NCBI GenBank assembly: GCA_009773415.1 | Contig: WSNO01000004.1 | Span: forward strand, 35,186 to 99,185 | Source: Nitrospirota bacterium | GTDB lineage: Bacteria > Nitrospirota > Thermodesulfovibrionia > Thermodesulfovibrionales > Dissulfurispiraceae | DNA: 64,000 bases | Direction: 5' to 3' | Part shown: piece after piece, positions 46,351 through 55,039 of the stretch | Layout of the letters: each line of letters begins with the position of its first letter | How positions within the stretch are numbered: position 1 is the stretch's first letter | The notes under the pieces: model-generated | Told to the model about the DNA's origin: nothing | Database searches by the model: none | What the model saw: the letters and a program-made list of their open reading frames with translations, nothing else | Translations under genes and position numbers: made by a program

Positions 46351-47292
46351 ATATTCGACCAACCCCCACAATCCTGCAGCAACAACCGACAGAAACCAGA
46401 GCAGCGAGAGCGCCATCGCTTTGTCTGAAGCGATCCCGATCGCCCCAAAAAAGAAGACGAACGCGCCTTCGCGAACGCCGAGTCCAGAAATAGAAACGGG
46501 AAGGAGGGCAAGCAGAATAATGAGCGGAAGAAATACCGCAATCTGCAGGAGCGTGATCCCCAAGCCCAGTCCCTGCGCAAGCCAGAACACCGCAATAAAG
46601 CCGAGCAGCTGAATGCCAAGCGAATAGACGAAGGTTTTTGCGAGGAGCGCCCGGTCCGAACGATAGAGATGGAAATAGTCGGACAGCGTTGCGAGGAAAC
46701 GAACCTTTCCGGGCAGGCGGAGAAACATCAGCGACAGGGAAACCGCCAGAAAGCCGGCAAGCACGGCAGGAAACGCCCAGCCAATCGCGAGTGATGCCAG
46801 ATACTCCCGTCCGAACGGATACGCGAACAGCCCGAGTGCGAGCAGGCCGGCGAGCCCAATATAACGATCCATGAAAACGGATGCAAAGGCGACACTATAC
46901 GGCGCGTTGCCGTGCTGAAGGGCGTCGCCGACCCGGTTGCCCTTCGGCGGGGAGTCCGCGCTTCTGAGATCAGCGGCAAGATAGTATGCCTTCACCGCAT
47001 CGCCGCCGACCAGACCCGGAAGGCAGGTATTAAAGAACGATCCGACCATATAGAGGCTGAACAGCCGCCTCAGTCCGACTGTCTGGGGGATGAGCATTTG
47101 CCAGCGCAGGCATGAGAGAACAACCGCGGCCAGATAACATGCGACCGCCCCGGCGAAAGCGACAGGGGGCACCTGTCTGAGCGTATCAAGCAGGGCTTCA
47201 CCGCTTGTCCGGCTGAGCAGAAGCGCCATCAAAAAGGCGCTGACGCACAGCTTGACGGCAACCAGCAGGATTTTTTTGAAGACGCTATGCAC
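46300..47292 (-). CDS. Flippase-like membrane protein (UPF0104/AglD type)
   Basis: A 330-residue polytopic protein with about eight hydrophobic segments, related to the lysylphosphatidylglycerol synthase transmembrane region. Typical features are LSCLRWQMLIP, NTCLPGLVGGDAVKAYYL, FMDRYIGLAGLLALG, and LPVSISGLGVREGAFVFFF. In lipid-linked glycosylation clusters this family is often found beside GT2 and PMT/ArnT-type enzymes, as here. It overlaps the GT2 gene by 8 bases at its start, and its end overlaps the convergent HDOD-AAA gene by 51 bases, an unusual antisense overlap. Activity unknown. Confidence 0.82.
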   Translation of the reverse strand: MHSVFKKILLVAVKLCVSAFLMALLLSRTSGEALLDTLRQVPPVAFAGAVACYLAAVVLSCLRWQMLIPQTVGLRRLFSLYMVGSFFNTCLPGLVGGDAVKAYYLAADLRSADSPPKGNRVGDALQHGNAPYSVAFASVFMDRYIGLAGLLALGLFAYPFGREYLASLAIGWAFPAVLAGFLAVSLSLMFLRLPGKVRFLATLSDYFHLYRSDRALLAKTFVYSLGIQLLGFIAVFWLAQGLGLGITLLQIAVFLPLIILLALLPVSISGLGVREGAFVFFFGAIGIASDKAMALSLLWFLSVVAAGLWGLVEYLRVRAAFRAEKKEQPF

Positions 47293-48229
47293 CCGGGCCG
47301 AGGATTTTCTTGAGGGTATAGATAGGCTTCTTCTGGCTTTCGTGATAGACGCGGACTATCATCTCACCGAGGAGGCCGAGGCCAATGAACTGCACGCCCA
47401 CGATGATGAGCAGGCCGCCGAGCATGAGGAGCGGACGACCGCCGATTGATACTCCGAAAAACAGCTTCTCAATCGCCAGATATGCGCAGATAACTGTCCC
47501 GAGAACGCCCAACAACACCCCGATAGGGCCAAAAAACTGTATCGGCTTGGTCGAGAAGCTCTGGAGAAATTTGACCGTAATAAGATCGAGCAGCACTTTG
47601 ACGGTGCGGCCGATGCCGTACTTTGACTTCCCGTGGAGGCGCGGGTGGTGGACCGTCTCGATTTCCTTGATTCTGACGCCATACCAGCTTGCAACAGCAG
47701 GAATGAACCGGTGCATCTCGCCATATAAACGCAAGTTCTTCACCACATCACGCCGATACGCCTTCAGCGAACAGCCGTAATCATGGAGCCGCACACCGGT
47801 AACGCGGCTGATCAGCCAGTTCGCAATCTTCGAGGGAAGTTTGCGCGAAAGAAAGGCATCCTGGCGATTCTTTCGCCAGCCGCTGACGAGATCGACGTCT
47901 TGTATTGCCTCAACCATCTTGCCGATATCGTCCGGATCGTTCTGCAGGTCGCCGTCCATGGTAATGACCACATCGCCCCGCGCAAAGTCAAAGCCGGCGG
48001 CAAATGCAGCGGTCTGCCCGAAATTGCGGCGCAGACTCAGGACGACAACTGTGCAATCTTTCTTCTGGATATCTTCGAGCAGGGGCAGTGTTTGATCCGT
48101 GCTGCCATCATCAACGAAAATAATCTCGTATTGCATGCCGAGTTTTACGAGGGACGCATGAAGGCGCTCGTAAAGAATGATCACATTGTCTTCTTCATTC
48201 AACAGCGGGATGACAACCGTTACCGTCAT
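47285..48229 (-). CDS. Family 2 polyprenyl-phosphate glycosyltransferase (ArnC/DPM-like)
   Basis: A 314-residue GT-A enzyme that likely transfers a sugar from a nucleotide donor to undecaprenyl phosphate. Visible residues are FVDDGSTDQTLPLL, DGDLQNDPDDIGKM (DxD-type), and the acceptor-side HRFIPAVASWYGVRIKEIETV. Two C-terminal membrane helices (about 230-255 and 262-290) are typical of GtrB/ArnC-type enzymes. The product would be a lipid-linked sugar for the adjacent ArnT-like transferase. Confidence 0.9.
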   Translation of the reverse strand: MTVTVVIPLLNEEDNVIILYERLHASLVKLGMQYEIIFVDDGSTDQTLPLLEDIQKKDCTVVVLSLRRNFGQTAAFAAGFDFARGDVVITMDGDLQNDPDDIGKMVEAIQDVDLVSGWRKNRQDAFLSRKLPSKIANWLISRVTGVRLHDYGCSLKAYRRDVVKNLRLYGEMHRFIPAVASWYGVRIKEIETVHHPRLHGKSKYGIGRTVKVLLDLITVKFLQSFSTKPIQFFGPIGVLLGVLGTVICAYLAIEKLFFGVSIGGRPLLMLGGLLIIVGVQFIGLGLLGEMIVRVYHESQKKPIYTLKKILGPGA

Positions 48230-48246
48230 GCATCTCCTCGTGCTTA

Positions 48247-50373
48247 TTAATAAGTTTTCGGCGGTTCCTGCGCAAGGCCCCGGAAGCCGTAACAGAGAAA
48301 GACCCCGTATTCCCGGAGTGTCCGTTTTCTATCATATACCGTAATGACTTTTTTCTCAACGCGATGAAATGCTTTCAGAACCTGCTCCGGCGGCTCTCCT
48401 GCCCCTATGCGGACATATATGCCGTTTACCGCGCCGGACGCTTTCGCCTGCTCTGCCGCCTCATTCATGCCGGGCCAGAGGTCATACTGGTTCATGCGCC
48501 GGCCGTTGTTGATGCAGTATGTGACCGGCTGTCCAGGCAGATAAAAAGCCAGCTCGCCGGCAACCTGATAGCTGTCGGAGAAAATGAGTACGCTGCCCTG
48601 CGAAGCGAGTTCTGCATGGAGCCGTCCGACCTCGACGCCCATCTGTTTCCAGCCGCGCAGTCTCTGTGAGGGATCCATCTTCACCGGCAGCCACGTGGTT
48701 GCCGGAACGATATGGGCGAATGTCGTAACAACAAGGGCGAGCAGCGCGCCCGTTACAAAAATGCGCCGCTTCCTGAGGCTTATTTCATCCGCCCGGCCGA
48801 GCCAGAACCAGAAACTGCTGCAGACCGCAACCAGCGCTGTGACATATCCGGTCATGGCCCAGTTCGGCTGGACCTTGCCCTGCACGCTTTTCAGCACGAA
48901 AAAAACAATGATCGGTACGGCAAACCAGAAAAGAAACTGGTGGCGGGAATCTGCCACAAGCCTGTGTCTGTTGAAAAGGGCCGGCACCATGAGGACGAAG
49001 AGCATCGGCGTCACAATGCCCGCCTGCGAACCGAGAAACTCGCCAAAGGTTTTCAGAGACACCTGCAGGCCTGCCGCTACATGCGCCTGCCCGGCCGTAT
49101 GGCGCAACGTTACCCAGTCATTCTGCATATTCCACAGGATTACCGGGCTGAAGACGATCAGGCCTGCCAGCAGAGCCATATACGGGTAGGGCGTAAGCAG
49201 CAGTGTGCGTTTCTTCGTAAAGACCAGAAAGAGAAAGCCGCTCGCAATGAAAAAAGCCATCGTATACTTAGTCAGAAGACCTAGGCCGACAACGATGCCG
49301 ACAAGAAGCCATGAGACAAGAGGCTTCGAACCGGTCGGCTTCTCCACCGCCCGCCAGAAACAGGCAAGCGCGAGAATCCAGAGAAAGAGGAACGGCGAAT
49401 CGATTGTCAAAAGAACGCCGAAGGGCGCGAACATCGGAAGCATCTGCAACAAAAGAGCCGAGCCGAGCGCTATGTCGCGTGCGTGCACTGCAGCGTGCCC
49501 CTCGTGCGCGTCGCGAGGCGAATACATCCTGCAGACCAAATCATATAGCACGATGCTGCTGAGCACGGAGAAGAGCGGCGCAAAGCAGCGGACTCCCCAC
49601 GCAGTATCGCCGAAAAGCCACGTTCCAGCGGCTATCAGATATGCAATAACCGGGCCCTTTGAGTAATAGCTAAGGTCGAGCCGCCGCGCCCATTCCCAAT
49701 AGTGCGCCTCGTCAGGGCTCAGGTCGAGCGGACCGTTCAGGATATAAAAGATGCGAATAAGCGTAAGTGAGACGAGCGCGCTGCCGAGCACAGTTGCATG
49801 CGGATGAGTCCGATACCACCGACGGCATTCCCCGTAAGCTAAAAATAGCGCATACCCGATGCCGGACCCGAAAAGTGCTCCTGCAATGACATCAGATGGA
49901 TAGTGAACGCCGACATATGGCCGCGAAAAAGCAATAACCGCAGCTATCGCGAGCGGATACCATCGAACCGGGCCGCTGATGAAATCTCTCGTAAAGAAAA
50001 AAAGGGCAACGGCGGCGGAAAATCCATTGACGGCATGATTGGACGGCATCGACGCGGATTTGGTGCAGCCGACCAGCAGATGGACCCCTTCAAGCACATT
50101 GCAGGGGCGCTCCCGCGCTATCAGCTTTTTGATTTCGGCACCAAGCCAGTCGCCGAGCAGCACCGCTGCAACGGCAACGGCAAATGCCGTTAGCGCCAGG
50201 GGAAGTTTTTTTCGATCGTCGCTGAACGCTTTCAGCAGAACATAGACGGCATAGGGTGCAAAAAAAAGATATCCGCGCGTCGTGATGAAGGGCACAATCG
50301 CGTCGAATAAAGAGTTCGAAATACCCTGATTGATAAAAAAGAAAATCGCTGTATCTATGGCGTGCAAATTCAT
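48247..50373 (-). CDS. PAP2 phosphatase fused to GT39/ArnT-like glycosyltransferase
   Basis: A 708-residue two-part membrane protein. Residues 1-185 form a PAP2 lipid phosphatase with KKLIARERP, SMPSNHAVNG and SRPYVGVHYPSD, a complete three-motif active site. Residues from about 200 form a GT39 (ArnT/PMT-like) transferase with the acidic loop SPDEAHYWEWARRLDLSYYSKGP, many membrane helices and a periplasmic C-terminal domain. The combination suggests sugar transfer from polyprenyl-phosphate to an envelope lipid, coupled to dephosphorylation or recycling of the carrier. It lies 17 bases upstream of the GT2 gene. Substrate unknown. Confidence 0.88.
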   Translation of the reverse strand: MNLHAIDTAIFFFINQGISNSLFDAIVPFITTRGYLFFAPYAVYVLLKAFSDDRKKLPLALTAFAVAVAAVLLGDWLGAEIKKLIARERPCNVLEGVHLLVGCTKSASMPSNHAVNGFSAAVALFFFTRDFISGPVRWYPLAIAAVIAFSRPYVGVHYPSDVIAGALFGSGIGYALFLAYGECRRWYRTHPHATVLGSALVSLTLIRIFYILNGPLDLSPDEAHYWEWARRLDLSYYSKGPVIAYLIAAGTWLFGDTAWGVRCFAPLFSVLSSIVLYDLVCRMYSPRDAHEGHAAVHARDIALGSALLLQMLPMFAPFGVLLTIDSPFLFLWILALACFWRAVEKPTGSKPLVSWLLVGIVVGLGLLTKYTMAFFIASGFLFLVFTKKRTLLLTPYPYMALLAGLIVFSPVILWNMQNDWVTLRHTAGQAHVAAGLQVSLKTFGEFLGSQAGIVTPMLFVLMVPALFNRHRLVADSRHQFLFWFAVPIIVFFVLKSVQGKVQPNWAMTGYVTALVAVCSSFWFWLGRADEISLRKRRIFVTGALLALVVTTFAHIVPATTWLPVKMDPSQRLRGWKQMGVEVGRLHAELASQGSVLIFSDSYQVAGELAFYLPGQPVTYCINNGRRMNQYDLWPGMNEAAEQAKASGAVNGIYVRIGAGEPPEQVLKAFHRVEKKVITVYDRKRTLREYGVFLCYGFRGLAQEPPKTY

Positions 50374-50470
50374 AATCAGCTTTTATTATACCTGTATCAG
50401 CGCAAATGCTGAGGCGGAAGTCGGCAGCGCGACTTGCGCACAAACATCCCTTCACGATACATTAATAAGC

Positions 50471-51346
50471 ATGTGGTTTCCGGTTCTGCTTTCTTTTTTC
50501 CTCGCAGTCATATTCCCGGCCATCGGCAAAGCAGCTGTCATTGGCGGTGAGCTCGAATACTCCGTCGAAAAAGGTGACACGATTGATCGCATTGCAGCAA
50601 AGCTCGGGGTTCCCGCAGCGCGCATTTTGAATGCGAACGGACTTGATCCGAAAAAACATCTTTCCGTCGGCCAGAAATTAAAGGTGTTCGACCGCAAGAT
50701 TGTTCCGTTTACAATGGACGAAGGCATCGTAATCAACATCCCGGAGCGCCGCCTTTATTTTTTTAGGGAGAATCGTCTTGCTGAGACATTCCCCGTAGCT
50801 CTTGGCCTGTCAAGAAAAACAAACGGATTTGATTGGCGCACACCGACCGGTAAGTTTGTCATTACTGCCAAGGAGAAGGATCCAACGTGGTATGTTCCGC
50901 CTTCAATCCAGGAAAAAATGGCAAGGGAAGGCAAGGAAGTGCTCGTGACCGTTCCGCCGGGGTCCGATAATCCTCTTGGTAGATATGCGTTAAAAACCTC
51001 GCTTCCCGGCATACTGCTTCACGAAACCAACAAGCCGTCATCTATCAGCCGTTTTGAAAGCCACGGCTGTATCCGGGTGCATCCGGTTCATATGGAGAAA
51101 CTTTTCCCTAGGGTTCAGAGAAATACTCCCGGTGAAATCATCTATATGCCGGTAAAAATTTTTCTTGCCGACAATAACCGGGTTTTTGTCGAAATTAACG
51201 CCGATGCTTACGGAAAAATGAAAAACATCCGCACCGAAACCGTCAAAAAGCTTCAGGAAGCCGGCGTTGCGGAACGGGTTGACTGGCAGAAAATTGAACG
51301 CCTGCTGAGAGAAAAAAGCGGGCTTGCCGAGGACGTGACTTTGTAA
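50471..51346 (+). CDS. LysM-L,D-transpeptidase (YkuD family)
   Basis: Periplasmic enzyme forming 3-3 peptidoglycan cross-links or attaching lipoprotein. The 291-residue protein has a signal peptide (MWFPVLLSFFLAVIFPAIGKAA), a LysM repeat (about 28-75, YSVEKGDTIDRIAAKLGV) and the YkuD catalytic domain with LLHETNKP and SHGCIRVHPVH, containing the active Cys, His and Arg. The chosen ATG gives a proper signal peptide but has no good ribosome site. A longer reading overlaps the divergent PAP2-GT39 gene. Confidence 0.92.
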   Translation: MWFPVLLSFFLAVIFPAIGKAAVIGGELEYSVEKGDTIDRIAAKLGVPAARILNANGLDPKKHLSVGQKLKVFDRKIVPFTMDEGIVINIPERRLYFFRENRLAETFPVALGLSRKTNGFDWRTPTGKFVITAKEKDPTWYVPPSIQEKMAREGKEVLVTVPPGSDNPLGRYALKTSLPGILLHETNKPSSISRFESHGCIRVHPVHMEKLFPRVQRNTPGEIIYMPVKIFLADNNRVFVEINADAYGKMKNIRTETVKKLQEAGVAERVDWQKIERLLREKSGLAEDVTL

Positions 51347-51549
51347 ACAACATCTGAAACCACGAGCATAACAGAGCGTATCGCAAGCGGAGCCCTACCG
51401 CTCTCGGCAGGCGTCGAGGCCATGCATTGCGTTGCAAAGGAAGCCGCTCTTTGGGCAGCTGTGGGGTTTACCGCTCCGTCCGTCGCAGGCGGCTTCCCGC
51501 CGTTTCTCTTGCAGAACAGGCTACCTGGCTCTTCACGACAATTCCAGAG

Positions 51550-51990
51550 TCAAACAAATCGTTTGATAATTTCGTCCTTGTCGGCCTTGGTCAAATTGGC
51601 AGCTGTCTGCTTCACCAGTTTTGTGATAACGTCCTGCTCAAGAACATCAACAAGCTGCTTGAGGATTGACCTCTCGGCTGCAAGATGCCAGCTGTCAGCC
51701 TTCTCCTGCCGCAATGCTGCCGTTATGGCCTGCCCGAGCGCCTTGATCTGGCGTTTTTGCTCCTCATTTGCAAACTTATGAGGTTCGCCGTACCCCTTGG
51801 CAGACCAGCCGCCGCCGCTCTGCCCTCCGAACTTGCCGGGACCGTCTGTCACTTTATCCGACATCTTGCCATGGGCAGTCACAAGGTCGAAACTGTCGAC
51901 CAGCTCGAGACGCGGGGTTGACTGTTCAGTTTTTAAGAGCCGGTACGCCTTGAAATGCCCGAGGTCAACAACAAAAACCATTGTCCGCAT
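51550..51990 (-). CDS. Host-attachment (eRF1-like) family protein
   Basis: A 146-residue protein matching the family named after an Agrobacterium attachment protein (PF10116). It begins MRTMVFVVDLGHFKAYRLLK and contains GKFGGQSGGGWSAKGYGEPH and a helical C-terminus. The fold is related to eRF1/Pelota middle domains, so a ribosome or RNA role is as plausible as host attachment. GGGGGG lies 6 bases before the ATG. TATACT in its upstream DNA may be the -10 box. Function unproven. Confidence 0.8.
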   Translation of the reverse strand: MRTMVFVVDLGHFKAYRLLKTEQSTPRLELVDSFDLVTAHGKMSDKVTDGPGKFGGQSGGGWSAKGYGEPHKFANEEQKRQIKALGQAITAALRQEKADSWHLAAERSILKQLVDVLEQDVITKLVKQTAANLTKADKDEIIKRFV

Positions 51991-52159
51991 AATGCACCCC
52001 CCTAGAGAAGCATTTTACCTAAAGTATAGTGCTTTTTAACCGGAACGCATATCCTCTGTTAATCATAAACTGAGGGCGCGAATCGCACTGACTGAGTTAT
52101 CAGAGGGGAGCCGGCATCAACGGATCTCCTCCAATGAGGGGAAAAGGTGCGGGCCGGCG

Positions 52160-52597
52160 TCAGCTGATGCGCTTCGCTTCAGCTTCGTTTAATTCAACAC
52201 GCGCATGCGTCAGCTTCGCATATTTAGACTTGGTCTTTGTCACGTCTCCGGCAGCAATGGCTTTGACAAGGTCGCCCTCAAGCTCGGCAACCTCCAAGAG
52301 CTTGTAATAATCCAGCGACTCCATAAAATGAGCCATGACTATCTTGCCGGTCAGAATCGGGTGGTTGTTGGTTACATTGTAATTCTTGAACGCGATTCCG
52401 TGCTCAAGCTCCACCGCAAGCCCGGCACAGAAATCCTCAAGCGCGACATCAAGCCCTTTTTTCGGCATATGTCCGAAAATTATCTTTGCCTCCTCGGGCG
52501 AAACGTCTGCCTTCCTTTTCTTCGTCCAGTCTGAAATGCCCAGCTCCGCGCAGACGCGCTGCACTTCTGCTTTTGTTACATATTCCGGCAGCTTCAT
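52160..52597 (-). CDS. DUF5661 family protein
   Basis: A 145-residue protein with the DUF5661 pattern: VELEHGIAFKNYNVTNNHPI followed by TGKIVMAHFMESLDYYKLLE. It is soluble, without Cys-rich or signal features. No biochemical function is known for the family. A TATAAT promoter lies just upstream, and GGAGG precedes the ATG. Confidence 0.75.
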   Translation of the reverse strand: MKLPEYVTKAEVQRVCAELGISDWTKKRKADVSPEEAKIIFGHMPKKGLDVALEDFCAGLAVELEHGIAFKNYNVTNNHPILTGKIVMAHFMESLDYYKLLEVAELEGDLVKAIAAGDVTKTKSKYAKLTHARVELNEAEAKRIS

Positions 52598-52620
52598 GAG
52601 GATCCTCCAAGTTTTTTATC

Positions 52621-52626
52621 ATTATA
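52621..52626 (-). promoter_or_regulatory. Extended -10 promoter of the DUF5661 gene
   Basis: The minus strand reads TGCTATAAT, a perfect TGn-TATAAT extended -10 element. The -35 region is poor, as is usual for such promoters. The leader before the ATG would be under 20 bases. Confidence 0.6.
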
Positions 52627-52744
52627 GCACGCTACGCCCTTGGCGGCTCCATTAAACCGGTCTTCTCTCATTTGCCGAAAAGAGGATCTTTCCATTTTGC
52701 CTTGACAGGCGGGGATCGTGATAAAAAATACGGGTAAAAGGTGC

Positions 52745-53161
52745 TTATCGCACCGGAAGCTCTTCTGCCTCCTCCTCGCGGAGGGCCATAACTTCTGCGC
52801 AGAGACGCCGGGCGCGGGCATTCAGGCGATCTTGAACGGCCTTGACCAGAAAAGGATCATCCGGAATATTCTCAAAAAATGCGAGTGCAAGAATTTCGTC
52901 AACGTGCGTGCACTTCGACATGTCGAGCGCAGCGTTCAGAAAAGAGTAATAGTTTTCGAGTTCCTGTGCTGTTTCAGGCATAAGGTCATCCCCAAGTTCA
53001 CTGCGCTGCAATTGCAGAAAACGCTTGGCAGCCTTCCGCAGAATGATATATCGCGGGTCGTCAGTCAGGTTGACGGTGCCGCCAAACCGCCTCAGAAACT
53101 CCGGAACTTTCTCTATCAGCAATTGAACGATATTTTCCCGTGAAAGAAATTCACTGCTCAT
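52745..53161 (-). CDS. Hypothetical protein
   Basis: A 138-residue helical, charged protein (starting MSSEFLSRENIVQLLIEKVP) that I do not recognise with confidence. Middle segments such as ELGDDLMPETAQELENYYSF and the C-terminal LNARARRLCAEVMALREEEA suggest a small soluble regulator or immunity-type helical bundle, but there is no specific evidence. It precedes the DUF5661 gene by about 150 bases, which has its own promoter. Confidence 0.6.
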   Translation of the reverse strand: MSSEFLSRENIVQLLIEKVPEFLRRFGGTVNLTDDPRYIILRKAAKRFLQLQRSELGDDLMPETAQELENYYSFLNAALDMSKCTHVDEILALAFFENIPDDPFLVKAVQDRLNARARRLCAEVMALREEEAEELPVR

Positions 53162-53410
53162 TCATTCCCCCATATAGATACGCCGGCCCGGTCCGGCTCA
53201 GACGAAGCGGGCAAGACAGGGACAGACCTGGCCGTTTTCTTATATTTTACTCCCAACACGGCAAAGAAGCCAAGAAATTCATCATGAACATCCTTGCCTT
53301 GTCATTGTGTGCAGCATCTCTTGATGCATCACAAAAACTATGGATTTGCCTTGATGTATTCATTATGGTAGCCTCAAAGAAAAGAATAAGCACCATTACA
53401 AGGAGGTACT

Positions 53411-53740
53411 ATGGCCGCTGTTGTTCTCGAACTGACGAGCACTTCTTTTTCAGCCGAAGTCACAGATGCAAAAGGTGCGATATTGGTCTATTTCTGGGCT
53501 CCGTGGTGCGGCCATTGCAAAGCATTTGCTCCCGTCTACGAGGACCTGGCAGCAGATTTGGCTGCTCATGTTCGGGCTGCGAAGCTGAACAGCGATGAGC
53601 ACACGCCGACCGCGGTTCAGTGCAATGTGACGGGGACGCCCACAATCGTCATCTACAAAGACGGAAAGGAAGTTGATCGCATCGTCGGCGGGATGCCGAA
53701 AGAGACTCTAAAACAACGAATCCTCAGCAAGATTGCCTGA
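53411..53740 (+). CDS. Thioredoxin
   Basis: A 109-residue single-domain thioredoxin. The active site is WAPWCGHCK, with His in place of the usual Pro in CGPC, a variation typical of PDI-like sites and likely to raise the redox potential. The cis-proline loop is TGTPTIVIYKDGK. There is no signal peptide, so it is cytoplasmic. AAGGAGG precedes the ATG. It is followed 16 bases later by the panE-like relic. Confidence 0.92.
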   Translation: MAAVVLELTSTSFSAEVTDAKGAILVYFWAPWCGHCKAFAPVYEDLAADLAAHVRAAKLNSDEHTPTAVQCNVTGTPTIVIYKDGKEVDRIVGGMPKETLKQRILSKIA

Positions 53741-53756
53741 AAGAGGCTTTCACGCG

Positions 53757-54718
53757 ATGAACATCCTGGTCGTCGGGCTTGGAGCCCTTGGAATCGCCTT
53801 TGCAACGCTGCTGAAGAAATCCGGGCACCAGATCTGTGGCCTCACCAAAGCAAAGTACCTTTCGTCCTTTGCCGATAAAAAGGTCCGGCTTTCGGGCACC
53901 TGGGGTGAGCACGGAGCCGTGCTCGATGGCGTGTATTCAGATATTCAGCCATTGATGCACAGCAAGCCTGACCTGATAATCCTGACGGTCAAATCATTTG
54001 ACATGGAAGATGCGGCAAAAGAGATAGCCCCTTTGGTGGGTGAAAAGACGCTCGTCATGGCGGCACAGAACGGCTACGGCAACTATGAAACGGTTGCCAG
54101 CGTGGTCGGCAAAGAGCAAACCCTGCTGGCACGCATCATTTTCGGCGCAAAGGTTGTCAGCCCCGGCTGCTCAGAAGTTTCCGGCATTGCGGACGCCGTT
54201 CGCCTGGGGCAGCCGGACGGTGCTGTGCCGGAAGGCGTTTGTAAAAAGATCGCCGAGGCAGTTAATGCGGCAGGGATTCCGGCAGCCCACGCGCCTGACG
54301 TCTAACGGCAATCCTTCCTCTGGGACAAATCCTCTATACTTGCGATCTCAACCCTCTTGGCACCCTGCTGGAGTGCAACTACGGCAGCCTTGCCGATGAC
54401 GACGGCGTCCGGCAGGTCATGGATGCGATTATTCAGGAATTTTTCGATGTTGCCAAAGCTCATGACATTGCCCTGCGCTGGAGAAGCGCCGATGATTACC
54501 TCCATTATTTCTACGCACAACCCATCCCGCCGACGCGGCAGCACTTCCCCTCAACGTATCATGACCTGAAGGCAGGAAAGAACCGCGAAATTGATGCCCT
54601 GACCGGCACCATCGTCCGACTTGGCAAAGAGAAGGGCATGCTCGCCCCGGTGAACGAAACCGTCACGAACCTCATCAAGGCAAATGAGCGGTTTTTATTG
54701 AAGAACAAGGCTTCCTGA
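53757..54718 (+). pseudogene. Broken 2-dehydropantoate 2-reductase-like gene (PanE/ApbA family)
   Basis: The frame starts MNILVVGLGALGIAFATLLK, an NADP-binding fold, and runs as a good KPR family member through DAVRLGQPDGAVPEGVCKKI to PAAHAPDV, where TAA (54303-54305) stops it. Eight more codons in the same frame are family-like (RQSFLWDK). Then one base appears to be missing in GACAAATCC (near 54328), and the family reading continues in another frame as ILYTCDLNPLGTLLECNYGS and on to the end (NETVTNLIKANERFLLKN). Thus one nonsense change and one frameshift separate the NADP domain from the C-terminal domain. Either true decay or assembly error; two independent lesions favour decay. Confidence 0.8.
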
Positions 54719-54723
54719 CGAAT

Positions 54724-54739
54724 TGTTCCACGTGGAACA
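54724..54739. promoter_or_regulatory. parS-like centromere site
   Basis: TGTTCCACGTGGAACA is a perfect 16-bp palindrome matching the bacterial ParB-binding parS consensus (TGTTNCACGTGNAACA). It lies in the spacer after the panE relic. No other copy is seen in the window. parA and parB are not in the window, but mnmG-rsmG, usual neighbours of parAB and the origin, lie about 10 kb away. Confidence 0.85.
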
Positions 54740-54968
54740 TAGAAAAACCGCGCACACCTTAAGCTCAGCGAAGCCAACTTCCGGCTTGTTTCATGCGGTC
54801 AGATCTGCCGGGGAGCAAAAGCACGCCGCTGACGCTGTCTGCTGATCATCCGCAAAAATGATCCCGACGCGGTGCTTTTGTCCTGCTCCGCCTTCGACTG
54901 TTGCTTGGAGCCGTACATCTCAAAAGTTGCCAAATAGGACTTTTCTCAGTTGCCTGAACACTTTTTTA

Positions 54969-54997
54969 TTGACATCAATCCCCGATTAAAATAGTAT
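54969..54997 (+). promoter_or_regulatory. Sigma-70 promoter of the CARDB-like gene
   Basis: TTGACA and TAGTAT are separated by exactly 17 bases in AT-rich DNA, about 45 bases before the gene start. The remaining part of this 320-base spacer (54740-54968) holds no feature I recognise. Confidence 0.75.
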
Positions 54998-55039
54998 TTA
55001 AAACACGTTGCGCCATTAAAAATCTGTCATTAGGAAAGG

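Noticed and set aside
45394..46619. Minus-strand open frames antisense to the HDOD-AAA gene
   Set aside because: They cover the same DNA as a recognisable plus-strand domain pair and lack starts or motifs.
51347..51549. Structured-looking GC-rich spacer considered as a riboswitch
   Set aside because: It lies between convergent 3' ends, so there is no gene for it to control, and it matches no riboswitch consensus I know.
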